DNA of 16,718 nucleotides, from positions 1 to 16,718 of the forward strand of contig CACXJP010000033.1 in the NCBI GenBank assembly GCA_902768065.1, read 5' to 3'. Below are positions 5,846 through 12,510 of the stretch, in pieces (position 1 is the stretch's first letter; every line of letters begins with the position of its first letter). The notes under the pieces are model-generated. The model was not told the origin of the DNA. It searched no databases and saw only the letters and a program-made list of their open reading frames with translations. The translations under genes were made by a program, and so were the position numbers. The DNA is from an uncultured Erysipelotrichaceae bacterium (GTDB taxonomy: Bacteria; Bacillota_I; Bacilli_A; RF39; UBA660).

Positions 5846-6373
5846 TTATAATTCATATTCTTTAACTTCAGTATTTTTTAAACCTAAGTTGAGCATTTTA
5901 CCATCTTCAGGAAGACCATTAAAATATATGTAAAATGCTTTTGATACTCCACTATGTGCTACTATTAAAACTCTTTTATAATTTTTAGTTTTAAGTTCAT
6001 CTAAAAACTCTTTTACTCTATTACATAAATCAGGAATTCTTTCTTCAGTATCATACTTAACATTAGTATAATAATTCCAATACTCTTCTCTATCAGTAAC
6101 ATCAACTGACTTGCCTTCTAAAGAACCATGTTTTCTTTCTACTAATCTTTCATCTATAATTATTTCTTTGTTATTAGCATTAATAATTTCTGCAGTATGA
6201 AAAGCACGAACTAATGGAGATGATATTACTATATCATAATCAATATCTTTTATCTTCTCTCTTAAATCTTCGGCTTGTTTATTTCCTTTTTCATTTATAT
6301 CTTCATTTACATAATTATATCTACCTATAACATTAGATTCACATTGTCCATGTCTTACCAAATACACCTTCAT
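5846..6373 (-). CDS. Histidine phosphatase family protein (175 aa)
   Basis: Branch 1 histidine phosphatase (phosphoglycerate mutase-like fold). MKVYLVRHGQCESN gives the RHG motif with phospho-acceptor His8; SSPLVRAFHTAEI supplies Arg56; LVERKHGSLEG the acid residue Glu79; VLIVAHSGVSK the second histidine, His140. Length and motif spacing are normal for small cobC/gpm-like phosphatases that dephosphorylate varied small molecules; the substrate cannot be read. Start ATG 6373 lies 7 bases after AAGGTGA. It ends 16 bases before the start of the frameshifted gene. Confidence 0.92.
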   Translation of the reverse strand: MKVYLVRHGQCESNVIGRYNYVNEDINEKGNKQAEDLREKIKDIDYDIVISSPLVRAFHTAEIINANNKEIIIDERLVERKHGSLEGKSVDVTDREEYWNYYTNVKYDTEERIPDLCNRVKEFLDELKTKNYKRVLIVAHSGVSKAFYIYFNGLPEDGKMLNLGLKNTEVKEYEL

Positions 6374-6394
6374 AATATCACCTTAATTATTCTA

Positions 6395-6456
6395 TTATTA
6401 GGTGGCGTAATCACCTTATTAATTCATATCATTCTTAGTTTCATTTAAATCTTTTA
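6395..6456 (-). repeat. Degenerate junction module between the DapB-like and phosphatase genes
   Basis: The plus strand CGTAATCACCTT (6406-6417) equals 1914-1925, and TCACCTTATTAATTCATAT (6411-6429) matches 4775-4793 at 18 of 19 bases. The leader part has decayed: after the DapB-like stop the minus strand reads AAAAGATTTAAATGAAAC and the frame ends after six codons. Confidence 0.45.
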
Positions 6457-7128
6457 TTAAATCAATCTATCTAAATCATATACTCCATTTGGTTTTTTGT
6501 CTTTCATCATTACTGCAATTTTCAATACATCTTCTGCCAATTCTCTAAAACCAACACCTCTACAATGTAAATCTCCTACTCTCCAATCATTTATTAATTC
6601 ATCATACTCTAAAAATGATTTAATAATAACTTCTTTTCCAGTTTCTTCTAATACTCTTTTGGCTATAACTTTTGCCGTTTCGCTAGGTATCTTTTTTGTT
6701 TTATAATGAGTTTCAATTAATTCAATTTTATCATCACAAGTTTTAGCATATTCTACTACATTGTCTATAAATTTTTTTACATCAAATCTAAAATTTCCAC
6801 CCCTAAATACTGGAATAATATCAGAAGCATCTTCAAATGCTTTCAATTGTTCCTCTGTTAATCCTGACGTTCCAATTATAATAGGTTTTTTAACTTTTAA
6901 AGCATAATTTAAAACTTTATCAAAACAATCTTTGTGCGAAAAATCAACTATGATGTCATAGTCATCCTTTATACTATCTAATTGTTCATAATTATAATAA
7001 TTACTATCACTTCTACATATACCTGCAACTATTTCTACTGAACTGCTCTGTTTTGCAATTTTCAATGCCTCTCTACCTGTTCTTCCAGTAATTCCACTCC
7101 ATAATATTCTTACTTTATTTTTATTCAT
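6457..7128 (-). CDS. Dihydrodipicolinate reductase (DapB)-like protein with altered substrate site (223 aa)
   Basis: The N-terminal Rossmann domain shows RILWSGITGRTGRE (GxxGxxG) and DIIVDFSH, then PIIIGTSGLT, as in DapB, the NAD(P)H-dependent reductase of lysine synthesis. The C-terminal domain has ETHYKTKKIPSETAK where DapB has ExHHxxKxDxPSGTA: His141 and Lys145 match the catalytic pair, but the second His is Tyr142, the Asp is missing and the Gly of PSGT is Glu150. The end VGDLHCRGVGFRELAEDVLKIA replaces the usual GEH..F..E segment. I infer a reductase of the same fold with a different substrate. GGAGGTG precedes ATG 7128; the start MNKNKV looks like the micro-ORF start. It follows DUF2000 by 23 bases. 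Confidence 0.8.
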   Translation of the reverse strand: MNKNKVRILWSGITGRTGREALKIAKQSSSVEIVAGICRSDSNYYNYEQLDSIKDDYDIIVDFSHKDCFDKVLNYALKVKKPIIIGTSGLTEEQLKAFEDASDIIPVFRGGNFRFDVKKFIDNVVEYAKTCDDKIELIETHYKTKKIPSETAKVIAKRVLEETGKEVIIKSFLEYDELINDWRVGDLHCRGVGFRELAEDVLKIAVMMKDKKPNGVYDLDRLI

Positions 7129-7151
7129 TTAGTTCACCTCCATTTTATATC

Positions 7152-7580
7152 CTATTCCAATGTCCATAATTGAAATCTTCCTGTTATTTGGTTTACTTCT
7201 TCTGTATTTCCATATAATATAGCTCCCATATATTCCATATTCTCTTCATCTTTAATACTAATTGCTTCAACTAGTTCTTCATCAGTTCTAGTTTCTAACA
7301 TTTCTTTTGGATAATCAGCTACAATTATATTAGGGTTCTTTCTTGCCATATTAATAGCATTTTTTAATTTACTAGCTTTTACTTTAGTTACAATAAATGG
7401 AAATTTACTTATTCCTAAATGACTAATCCCAGAATTATCTATTAATTCTTTCTTTCCCATAATATCATTATCTGAATATTTTCCAATTGAAATTGCTAAA
7501 TGTCCAATTACATTCATTGCTATTTTAGGATCAACATTGGTTGCTATAATTGCAACTATTTTTTTATCTTCATAATTCAT
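7152..7580 (-). CDS. DUF2000 family protein (142 aa)
   Basis: The sequence DKKIVAIIATNVDPKIAMNV followed by GHLAISIGKY is the start of DUF2000 proteins, which have a peptidyl-tRNA-hydrolase-2-like fold and no assigned activity. FPFIVTKVKASKLKNAINMA and the closing GAILYGNTEEVNQITGRFQL fit the rest of the domain. It is complete, with AAAGGAG before ATG 7580. It probably shares a message with the DapB-like gene 23 bases downstream. The short junction before it carries a damaged micro-ORF. Confidence 0.78.
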   Translation of the reverse strand: MNYEDKKIVAIIATNVDPKIAMNVIGHLAISIGKYSDNDIMGKKELIDNSGISHLGISKFPFIVTKVKASKLKNAINMARKNPNIIVADYPKEMLETRTDEELVEAISIKDEENMEYMGAILYGNTEEVNQITGRFQLWTLE

Positions 7581-7604
7581 AATATTTCTCCTTTTTATAA
7601 AAAA

Positions 7605-7637
7605 TTAACCATTTATATTAGTTTTATTTTCATTCAT
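7605..7637 (-). CDS. Junction micro-ORF MNENKTNING, truncated by a base loss
   Basis: ATG 7637 follows GAAAGTAATTCAA; the first eight codons match the reference base for base, then loss of one T before TGG gives NG and TAA 7605. The AAAGGAG of DUF2000 follows within 20 bases. The damage suggests this copy is not under selection now. Confidence 0.45.
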   Translation of the reverse strand: MNENKTNING

Positions 7638-7650
7638 TTGAATTACTTTC

Positions 7651-8511
7651 TTAAAAATTTTTATTTATCCATTCAAAAATCAATTTTGCTATTCCTTCTT
7701 CTTTTCCGTTATATGTATGTCCAGTATTTTCAATTATTTGACCTTCAAAATTATTACATTTTATTGCTTTATTCTTTAACAATTCAAATTGTAAATAATA
7801 ATCTTCTTCATTAGATCCTGAAAATGTTAGAATTGGAACATCGATAGATTCAAATTGATTCCATTTATTATTATTTCTAACAATTGGAAGATTATCAAGA
7901 TTAGATTTTTTATTAAACCAATTATAATATGTTTGTGAACTCATATACATATATTCTTCAATCTTCTTATGAAGCAATTTTGTTGGTTCACCATTATCAA
8001 TATTATTTTTTGCCTCAGTTATTAATTCAATATAATCATCTGATTGAACTAACATATGTGAACCTACCATATCTGGAGCACTTGCTAATATTATACCTAA
8101 AATATTAGGACGTTTTTTATAGTAATAATATATTATTTTATTACATCCATAACTATGCCCCAATAAAATAATTCTTTTATATCCTTTTTCTTTAGCAGTC
8201 TTTATTGCCAAATCAATATCATAAATACAATCTTCAAATATTTCATACATACAACCGCATCTTTTAAAAGAACCATCTTTCATAACAATATCATTTTCAA
8301 TTGAATGTCCCCTATTATGTTCATAGATAAATCCAATATCATTTGAAGATAAGTATTTACCCCAAACAGTTGCAAAATAATTATCTATAATTGTTCCACA
8401 CATACCATGAATACATATAACACAAATGTCTTTTTCCTCGCTTTCAAAATGAACCATAGGTAATTTTAAACCGTCTTCAGTATATGCATCACTAATAAAT
8501 TCAATATTCAT
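7651..8511 (-). CDS. Alpha/beta hydrolase (286 aa)
   Basis: Alpha/beta hydrolase fold: ICVICIHGMCGT (strand 3 and oxyanion HG), nucleophile elbow ILLGHSYGC with Ser120, IDVPILTFSGSNEEDYY (acid residue region) and ENTGHTYNG with His265. The sequence EHNRGHS in the N-terminal part and a cap-like insert of about 60 residues resemble the DUF1749/serine aminopeptidase-like hydrolases of Bacillota. It has no signal peptide. Start ATG 8511 follows GAGGTGA by 6 bases. The upstream junction is the longest combined one, carrying both the palindromic and the decayed leader modules. Confidence 0.9.
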   Translation of the reverse strand: MNIEFISDAYTEDGLKLPMVHFESEEKDICVICIHGMCGTIIDNYFATVWGKYLSSNDIGFIYEHNRGHSIENDIVMKDGSFKRCGCMYEIFEDCIYDIDLAIKTAKEKGYKRIILLGHSYGCNKIIYYYYKKRPNILGIILASAPDMVGSHMLVQSDDYIELITEAKNNIDNGEPTKLLHKKIEEYMYMSSQTYYNWFNKKSNLDNLPIVRNNNKWNQFESIDVPILTFSGSNEEDYYLQFELLKNKAIKCNNFEGQIIENTGHTYNGKEEGIAKLIFEWINKNF

Positions 8512-8528
8512 AAGTTCACCTCTTTTTA

Positions 8529-8590
8529 TAAAAGTTAGACTACTGTCACCATGTCTTAAATGCTATGACATTTTTGTAGTTTTTTATACT
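8529..8590. repeat. Palindromic junction module, copy 1 (attC-like arm)
   Basis: The plus strand has GTTAGAC (8534-8540), then ACTAC (8539-8543) pairing with GTAGT (8576-8580) and an inner TGTC (8552-8555) pairing with GACA (8567-8570), separated by unpaired bases. Positions 8529-8562 are identical to 9311-9344 (34 bases). It lies right before the ribosome site of the alpha/beta hydrolase. Confidence 0.6.
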
Positions 8591-8594
8591 TTTT

Positions 8595-8727
8595 AATAAT
8601 TATTTATGAAAAAATGTAATTACTAAATATTTACTTTTTCCTATTTTATAGAAGTTTAAATGAATCTTTAACTAAAACAATATCAACTAGTTTATATTAG
8701 TTTTATTTTATTAATTTTGCTCAACTT
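8595..8727 (-). repeat. Long junction module with a decayed micro-ORF start
   Basis: The minus strand starts at the stop of the deoxyribosyltransferase-like gene with AAGGAAGTTGAGC, then ATTAATAAAATAAAAC in place of ATGAATGAAAATAAAAC, AATATAAACTAGTTGATATT and a CTATAAAATAGG block homologous to the modules at 2040 and 4890. The start codon is lost and Trp TGG has become TAG, so no micro-ORF is made. Confidence 0.5.
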
Positions 8728-8733
8728 CCTTAA

Positions 8734-9291
8734 TTATTTTAAATGTTTATTTATTTTTCTTTTTTCAAATCCAACTAAAGGATTATCTAATAGTTGAAAT
8801 TGATCACCACGTGGTTCATACCAATTATCGAAAAACTCTCTTGCACGACATAGTTCTATCTCATCATTTAATCCCCTTACTATTGTTTCTGGATCACCTA
8901 TATTACCACTTGGACTATTAATTAATTTTAAAAACAAGTCATCACTTGGTTTTTCCATAAAAAAGATTTCTTGTCTAAAACAACTTAATATACCAAGTTC
9001 AAAAGCAACAGTAGTTCCAATATATCCATCTTTATTACAAACATAAACAAAATCCGCTTCAAGGCATTTTTTAATATAATCTTTTTCTAATTCCTTAGGA
9101 TTATTACTATTGTCTCCTACTAATAATATATAATTACCATTATTATCCTGTTTTCCATTTAATTTAGGAACTAAAACCTCAATGCCATTTGCACAAAATA
9201 TTTTTGCTGTCTCCACAATTGAATCATAGTGTTTTCCAAATGATCCAAGTATCGCGACTTTTTTAAATTGATCATCATTGTGTACTCTCAT
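8734..9291 (-). CDS. Nucleoside 2-deoxyribosyltransferase-like protein (185 aa)
   Basis: The fold is suggested by KKVAILGSFGKHYDSIVETA at the N-terminus (nucleotide/sugar-binding loop) and EADFVYVCNKDGYIGTTVAF followed by ELG, the conserved segment of 2-deoxyribosyltransferase-like proteins, where Asp88 and Glu98 stand at the binding and catalytic positions. Such enzymes exchange or hydrolyse nucleobases from (deoxy)nucleosides. The C-terminal REFFDNWYEPRGDQFQLLDN is extra. I choose ATG 9291, six bases after GAGGTG; an in-frame GTG at 9300 belongs to that ribosome site. It has the palindromic module upstream and the long module downstream. Confidence 0.72.
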   Translation of the reverse strand: MRVHNDDQFKKVAILGSFGKHYDSIVETAKIFCANGIEVLVPKLNGKQDNNGNYILLVGDNSNNPKELEKDYIKKCLEADFVYVCNKDGYIGTTVAFELGILSCFRQEIFFMEKPSDDLFLKLINSPSGNIGDPETIVRGLNDEIELCRAREFFDNWYEPRGDQFQLLDNPLVGFEKRKINKHLK

Positions 9292-9310
9292 ATGTTTCAC
9301 CTCATTTTCG

Positions 9311-9375
9311 TAAAAGTTAGACTACTGTCACCATGTCTTAAATGATATAGTATTTTAAACACTTTTTTATACTTT
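9311..9375. repeat. Palindromic junction module, copy 2
   Basis: Identical to copy 1 over 34 bases, including GTTAGAC (9316-9322) and TGTC. The opposite arm has diverged: it now offers TTTAA and ACA for a different pairing. No leader part exists in this junction, which separates the PP2C-like and deoxyribosyltransferase-like genes. Confidence 0.55.
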
Positions 9376-9421
9376 TTATTAATAAATGTTTAACCCATAA
9401 TATCAAGCATCAAATACTATA

Positions 9422-10255
9422 TTATTTTTTAAACATTACTAATGTTTTTTCTTTGCCATATTTTTCATAGTCTTCTTTTGATTTTTCTTCAATATAAGTT
9501 TCAAAAACAGCATTATCAAAATTAATTATATTATTTATAAATTCTTTATCAGTTAAATAATAACTAAATCCATCACTATAAACAATAATAATATCTCCAT
9601 CTTCTAGTTTTATTTGACCACTTCTAATAAAACTAACTGCACTTTCTTCACCCGTTAGTGCACCATATGAAACACACTTACCATCAACTATATTATTTAA
9701 ATTATTTCTATATTTGCTTCTAACTAATTTTCTTGCTTCAGGTAAATCCCAAGAAATACCTATTTTGTTGATATATGGATCACTATATAGTTCTTTATCA
9801 TCTTCAGTTTTAAACTTCATATTACCATTCTTATCATAAACAATAACACCACAATCACATATATAAGCATAATTTAATATATCATCTTCAATACTTATAC
9901 AAGAAGCAACAGCACCATAATAATCATTTTCTAAATAATCACATTCAGAAATATATGTTTCATTTAATTTTCTGACACTTTTATTTGATTCAATTAATCT
10001 ATTAACAAGTGAGCCATTAGTTTTAGAAAATGTTTCGCAAATATCATTTACAGCCAACTCAGCACCACTAGGTCTAGGATACTTTTCTAAAAAATCTTTT
10101 TTAGAACATTTAGAAAAATCACTTATACCAATTGGATCCCTAGTTATTCCATCAGCAACTATAGCAACATTTTCGTTAACATAGTATTGATCTTCAACTG
10201 GAAAATCAAATCCCACTGTCATTATATTTTCAAATGTGTTTTTATAGATTAACAT
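9422..10255 (-). CDS. PP2C-like protein phosphatase, degenerate metal site (277 aa)
   Basis: The PP2C fold is suggested by VEDQYYVNENVAIVADGITR (usually EDxx..VaDGmGG; Glu21/Asp22 and Asp35 kept, GG replaced by IT), GAVASCISI (the GsTa strand) and LEDGDIIIVYSDGFSYYL with Asp228 (SDG). The last motif, normally D-N-x-T, reads GKEKTLVMF, so one metal-binding Asp appears to be missing. It may be a divergent Ser/Thr phosphatase or an inactive relative. Start ATG 10255 lies 7 bases after GAGGTG; an upstream in-frame ATG at 10270 overlaps the end of the micro-ORF and is rejected. It is complete. Confidence 0.75.
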   Translation of the reverse strand: MLIYKNTFENIMTVGFDFPVEDQYYVNENVAIVADGITRDPIGISDFSKCSKKDFLEKYPRPSGAELAVNDICETFSKTNGSLVNRLIESNKSVRKLNETYISECDYLENDYYGAVASCISIEDDILNYAYICDCGVIVYDKNGNMKFKTEDDKELYSDPYINKIGISWDLPEARKLVRSKYRNNLNNIVDGKCVSYGALTGEESAVSFIRSGQIKLEDGDIIIVYSDGFSYYLTDKEFINNIINFDNAVFETYIEEKSKEDYEKYGKEKTLVMFKK

Positions 10256-10266
10256 GTAATCACCTC

Positions 10267-10335
10267 TCATTCCTCCAAAATAATTTGGAATAGCAAATAC
10301 AAATATATGTTGATATTAGTTCTATTTTCATTCAT
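10267..10335 (-). CDS. Junction micro-ORF, 22 codons, MNENRTNINIYLYL plus tail
   Basis: GGAAAGTTGATTTCG precedes ATG 10335. The family start is kept (ACT AAT ATC AAC) but the Trp is lost, and the frame continues to TGA 10267, ending GAG GAA TGA on the ribosome site region of the PP2C-like gene. This geometry would allow translational coupling. Confidence 0.5.
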   Translation of the reverse strand: MNENRTNINIYLYLLFQIILEE

Positions 10336-10349
10336 CGAAATCAACTTTC

Positions 10350-10885
10350 CTATTTATTTTTTAAGTATTTTTGGATATCATTAAGACTTATTTCATCTAT
10401 AAATCTAACAATCCTTCTTTTATTACTTCTATATAAGCTTTACTTGGTTGATTTAATTTATCATCTAATTTGTGTTTTGTTGTAAAAGTAAATACCGGTA
10501 TATTATCAACATAATCAACTATAAGGATTGTATCATACAATTTACATTGTTGTTCTTGTTCTAATACTCCTTTAAGCTGAATCATTTTTACCTTATATAT
10601 TTTCCCATAAGCATTACCACTATTTTCGTAATCAAGGAAAGCCATTCCTCCACCCCATTTTTTACTTTCACCCGAAAAATATATAGGACATTTAAAAATA
10701 TACTTTTTTTCTTCTACAGGTTTTGATTTATCAACACAACCATTAATTGAACTATATTTTTCATCTAAATCTCCATTAATATAATACATAAATCTATCAT
10801 AATTAATATTAGAACCATAACACGCATACCACACATAATCTTCATCATTATATTTATCTAAATCTTCTGGTTTTACTATTTCCAT
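10350..10885 (-). pseudogene. Gamma-glutamylcyclotransferase-like protein, frameshifted near the 3' end
   Basis: VWYACYGSNINYDRFMYYI (YGSN at residues 23-26) is the phosphate-binding YGSN motif of the gamma-glutamylcyclotransferase fold; KWGGGMAFLD and AYGKIYKV are further signatures. The frame stops at TAG 10397 after EVIKEGLLDL. One frame over it continues RFIDEISLNDIQKYLKNK to TAG 10350, right at the junction repeat, and this resembles the expected ending of the family (GL, about seven residues, then EIxxYL). One base is missing around GAAGGATTG (about 10400-10407). The first 160 residues are intact, so a shortened product may still fold. The start ATG 10885 follows GAGGCGATGAT. Confidence 0.78.
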
Positions 10886-10886
10886 A

Positions 10887-10928
10887 TCATCGCCTCTTTA
10901 TATTAAAATATGTAATACTTTCATTCAT
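10887..10928 (-). CDS. Truncated junction micro-ORF MNESITYFNIKRR overlapping the ygjV-like stop
   Basis: CTGATTCGAATGAATGAAA matches the repeat leader TTGATCCAAATGAATGAAA, here inside the last codons of the YgjV-like gene (DSNE, stop TGA 10921). ATG 10928 gives 13 codons ending TGA 10887, two bases before the next ATG. After MNE the repeat jumps to TTACATATTTTAATATAAA, a block of the long module, so an internal deletion is likely. Confidence 0.35.
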   Translation of the reverse strand: MNESITYFNIKRR

Positions 10929-11439
10929 TCGAATCAGTTTTTTTCTTAATATTTATTATAGCAACAAATGTTGATATTATCGCTATTATATTTGAAACTA
11001 TTCCAGCAATAGAAAATACAAATATATTATATACCAGCCATAAAAAATAGCAAAAGAAGGCTACTTTTTTTATTATTGTTTCATTACCATTCCATATAAA
11101 TATAATATAAATCAATGCTGCTAATAATGGTAATATAGATAAAATACCATTATAGGTAAATATTGAAGCTACTACATATAACATAATAAATATGAATAAA
11201 TATAAAATATTAGATAATTTCGAATGTTTTTCTTTTAATATAATAAAATAATCTCTAAATATTGCTAATAGTTTTGTAATACAACCACTATAAGCACCTA
11301 ATAAAAAATAGTGAATTAGATTTAATATATTAGACAATACCATATTACTCAAAATCTTTTTCTTTTCTTTTCTATGATATGCAATTAATGAGATTATAAA
11401 AGCACATATACCAAAGCCTTGAGATACTATATATATCAA
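10921..11439 (-). CDS. YgjV family inner-membrane protein (172 aa)
   Basis: A hydrophobic protein with about five or six membrane segments: YIVSQGFGICAFIISLIAY, an amphipathic stretch with HRKEKKK, MVLSNILNLIHYFLLGAYSG, a charged loop FRDYFIILKEKHSK, then segments around ILYLFIFIMLYVVASI, ILSILPLLAALIYIIFIW, FCYFLWLVYNIFVF and ISTFVAIINI. This layout matches YgjV-like proteins, whose function is unknown. GAGGTG is followed after 6 bases by TTG 11439, which I take as the start; an in-frame GTG at 11448 lies in the ribosome site. The last four codons are formed by the junction repeat, so the original C-terminus may have been different. Confidence 0.75.
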   Translation of the reverse strand: MIYIVSQGFGICAFIISLIAYHRKEKKKILSNMVLSNILNLIHYFLLGAYSGCITKLLAIFRDYFIILKEKHSKLSNILYLFIFIMLYVVASIFTYNGILSILPLLAALIYIIFIWNGNETIIKKVAFFCYFLWLVYNIFVFSIAGIVSNIIAIISTFVAIINIKKKTDSNE

Positions 11440-11474
11440 ATTAATCACCTCTTTTTAACCATCAAAATAAAGTT

Positions 11475-11972
11475 TTAAACATTTTTTCTATCAACTATAT
11501 AAATAACATCATATTCTTCTTCAGTAGGTTTCTCCCATTTGGACTCTAATTTTTTCATTAATCCCTCGTCCAAATAGAAATCTGAACCACCATTACCTTC
11601 AAGTATTCTCTTATTTCTTTCTTCTATATTTTGTTTCCAAGTTTCATCATCTACATAAACATAATGAATTTCACATTCAACACCATTTTCCTTATAATAA
11701 TCTCTTATTACTTTTCTATCTTCTCTTGACCAAAGTCCTCTTTCAAAAATAACATTAGCACCTGCCTTAGCAATTTCTCCAACTTTTCTTGTTAAATACT
11801 TATTTAATCTTTCTGAAAAGGCATTATAAAATTCTCCTTGTTCATTATTAATCAATTCATATGTAGCTTCATCTGGAGTAATAATAACTGCATTTAATTG
11901 TTCTTTCAATTGTTTTGAATAATAACTTTTACCACTACATATTTTACCACACACTAAAATTACCTTCCCCAT
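11475..11972 (-). CDS. P-loop kinase, zeta-toxin/chloramphenicol phosphotransferase-like (165 aa)
   Basis: VILVCGKICSGKSYYSK contains the Walker A motif GKICSGKS (Lys15, Ser16). VIITPDEATYELINNE corresponds to the substrate-side Asp region, ANVIFERGLWSREDR is the lid-proximal strand, and VYVDDETWKQNIEERNKR gives the Arg finger. The layout is that of small P-loop kinases acting on antibiotics, nucleosides or sugars, often seen as resistance-like accessory genes. ATG 11972 shares one base with the stop of the upstream kinase (TAATG), which implies translational coupling. It ends 35 bases before the YgjV-like start. Confidence 0.85.
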   Translation of the reverse strand: MGKVILVCGKICSGKSYYSKQLKEQLNAVIITPDEATYELINNEQGEFYNAFSERLNKYLTRKVGEIAKAGANVIFERGLWSREDRKVIRDYYKENGVECEIHYVYVDDETWKQNIEERNKRILEGNGGSDFYLDEGLMKKLESKWEKPTEEEYDVIYIVDRKNV

Positions 11973-12433
11973 TATAGCACCTTCTTTTTTTCATCTTTAA
12001 CTTCAATATATATAGTTGGTATACTAGATTTTTTTATTTCTTCTTCTATTTTTAATTGCATATTTTTAGCATTATTAAAATCCACATTTCTTGATTTTGT
12101 TCTTTCTAGTAATAATTCATCTGTTATATGCAAATATATTATTAAATCACAATCTAATAAAACCGTACCAAACATTGGAATACCTGGTTTTATACTTAGT
12201 CTTGTTCTAACAAGTTCATCCATCTTATTTCCAATTTCTTCAGTCCAAGGAGTTTGACATATATACTCAGTTTCTTCTTCAGTTAATAAAGGAAATATTT
12301 CTTCATCCATATCAACACCCATATTAGACTCATTAATTAAGGTTGTCTTCCCAGTACAAGTTGTTCCTAAAACACATATTCGTTTATCTTTATTATCAAT
12401 AAATATTTGTCTTAGTTCTTCAATATTTAACAT
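11972..12433 (-). CDS. P-loop kinase-like ATP-binding protein (153 aa)
   Basis: KRICVLGTTCTGKTTLINE has Walker A GTTCTGKT (Lys29). It continues with VDMDEEIFPLLTEEETEYIC, CDLIIYLHITDELLLERTKS (a lid with Arg) and a C-terminal PTIYIEVKDEK, as in nucleoside- or shikimate-kinase-like proteins; the substrate is unknown. The start ATG 12433 stands 10 bases after AAAGGAAG; a TTG at 12454 in the same frame is rejected. It overlaps the next kinase by TAATG. The palindromic module copy 3 lies directly upstream. Confidence 0.82.
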   Translation of the reverse strand: MLNIEELRQIFIDNKDKRICVLGTTCTGKTTLINESNMGVDMDEEIFPLLTEEETEYICQTPWTEEIGNKMDELVRTRLSIKPGIPMFGTVLLDCDLIIYLHITDELLLERTKSRNVDFNNAKNMQLKIEEEIKKSSIPTIYIEVKDEKKKVL

Positions 12434-12451
12434 ACAAATCACTTCCTTTAT

Positions 12452-12505
12452 CAAAAGTTAGATCCTGTCACAACACCATAAATGCTATGATATTTTTGAC
12501 AGTTT
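12452..12505. repeat. Palindromic junction module, copy 3 (best-preserved palindrome)
   Basis: The plus strand has GTTAGAT (12457-12463), CTGTCA (12465-12470) pairing with TGACAG (12497-12502), and inner CATA (12477-12480) pairing with TATG (12486-12489) around AATGC. Bases between the two stems differ in number (6 and 7), as in attC sites. It begins 8 bases after the Sel1 gene stop and ends before the kinase ribosome site. Confidence 0.6.
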
Positions 12506-12510
12506 TCTAT

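Noticed and set aside
8529..12505. Calling the array a standard integron
   Set aside because: No integrase is visible, only one core box is seen per palindrome and its orientation relative to the genes is not canonical; kept as a hypothesis only.
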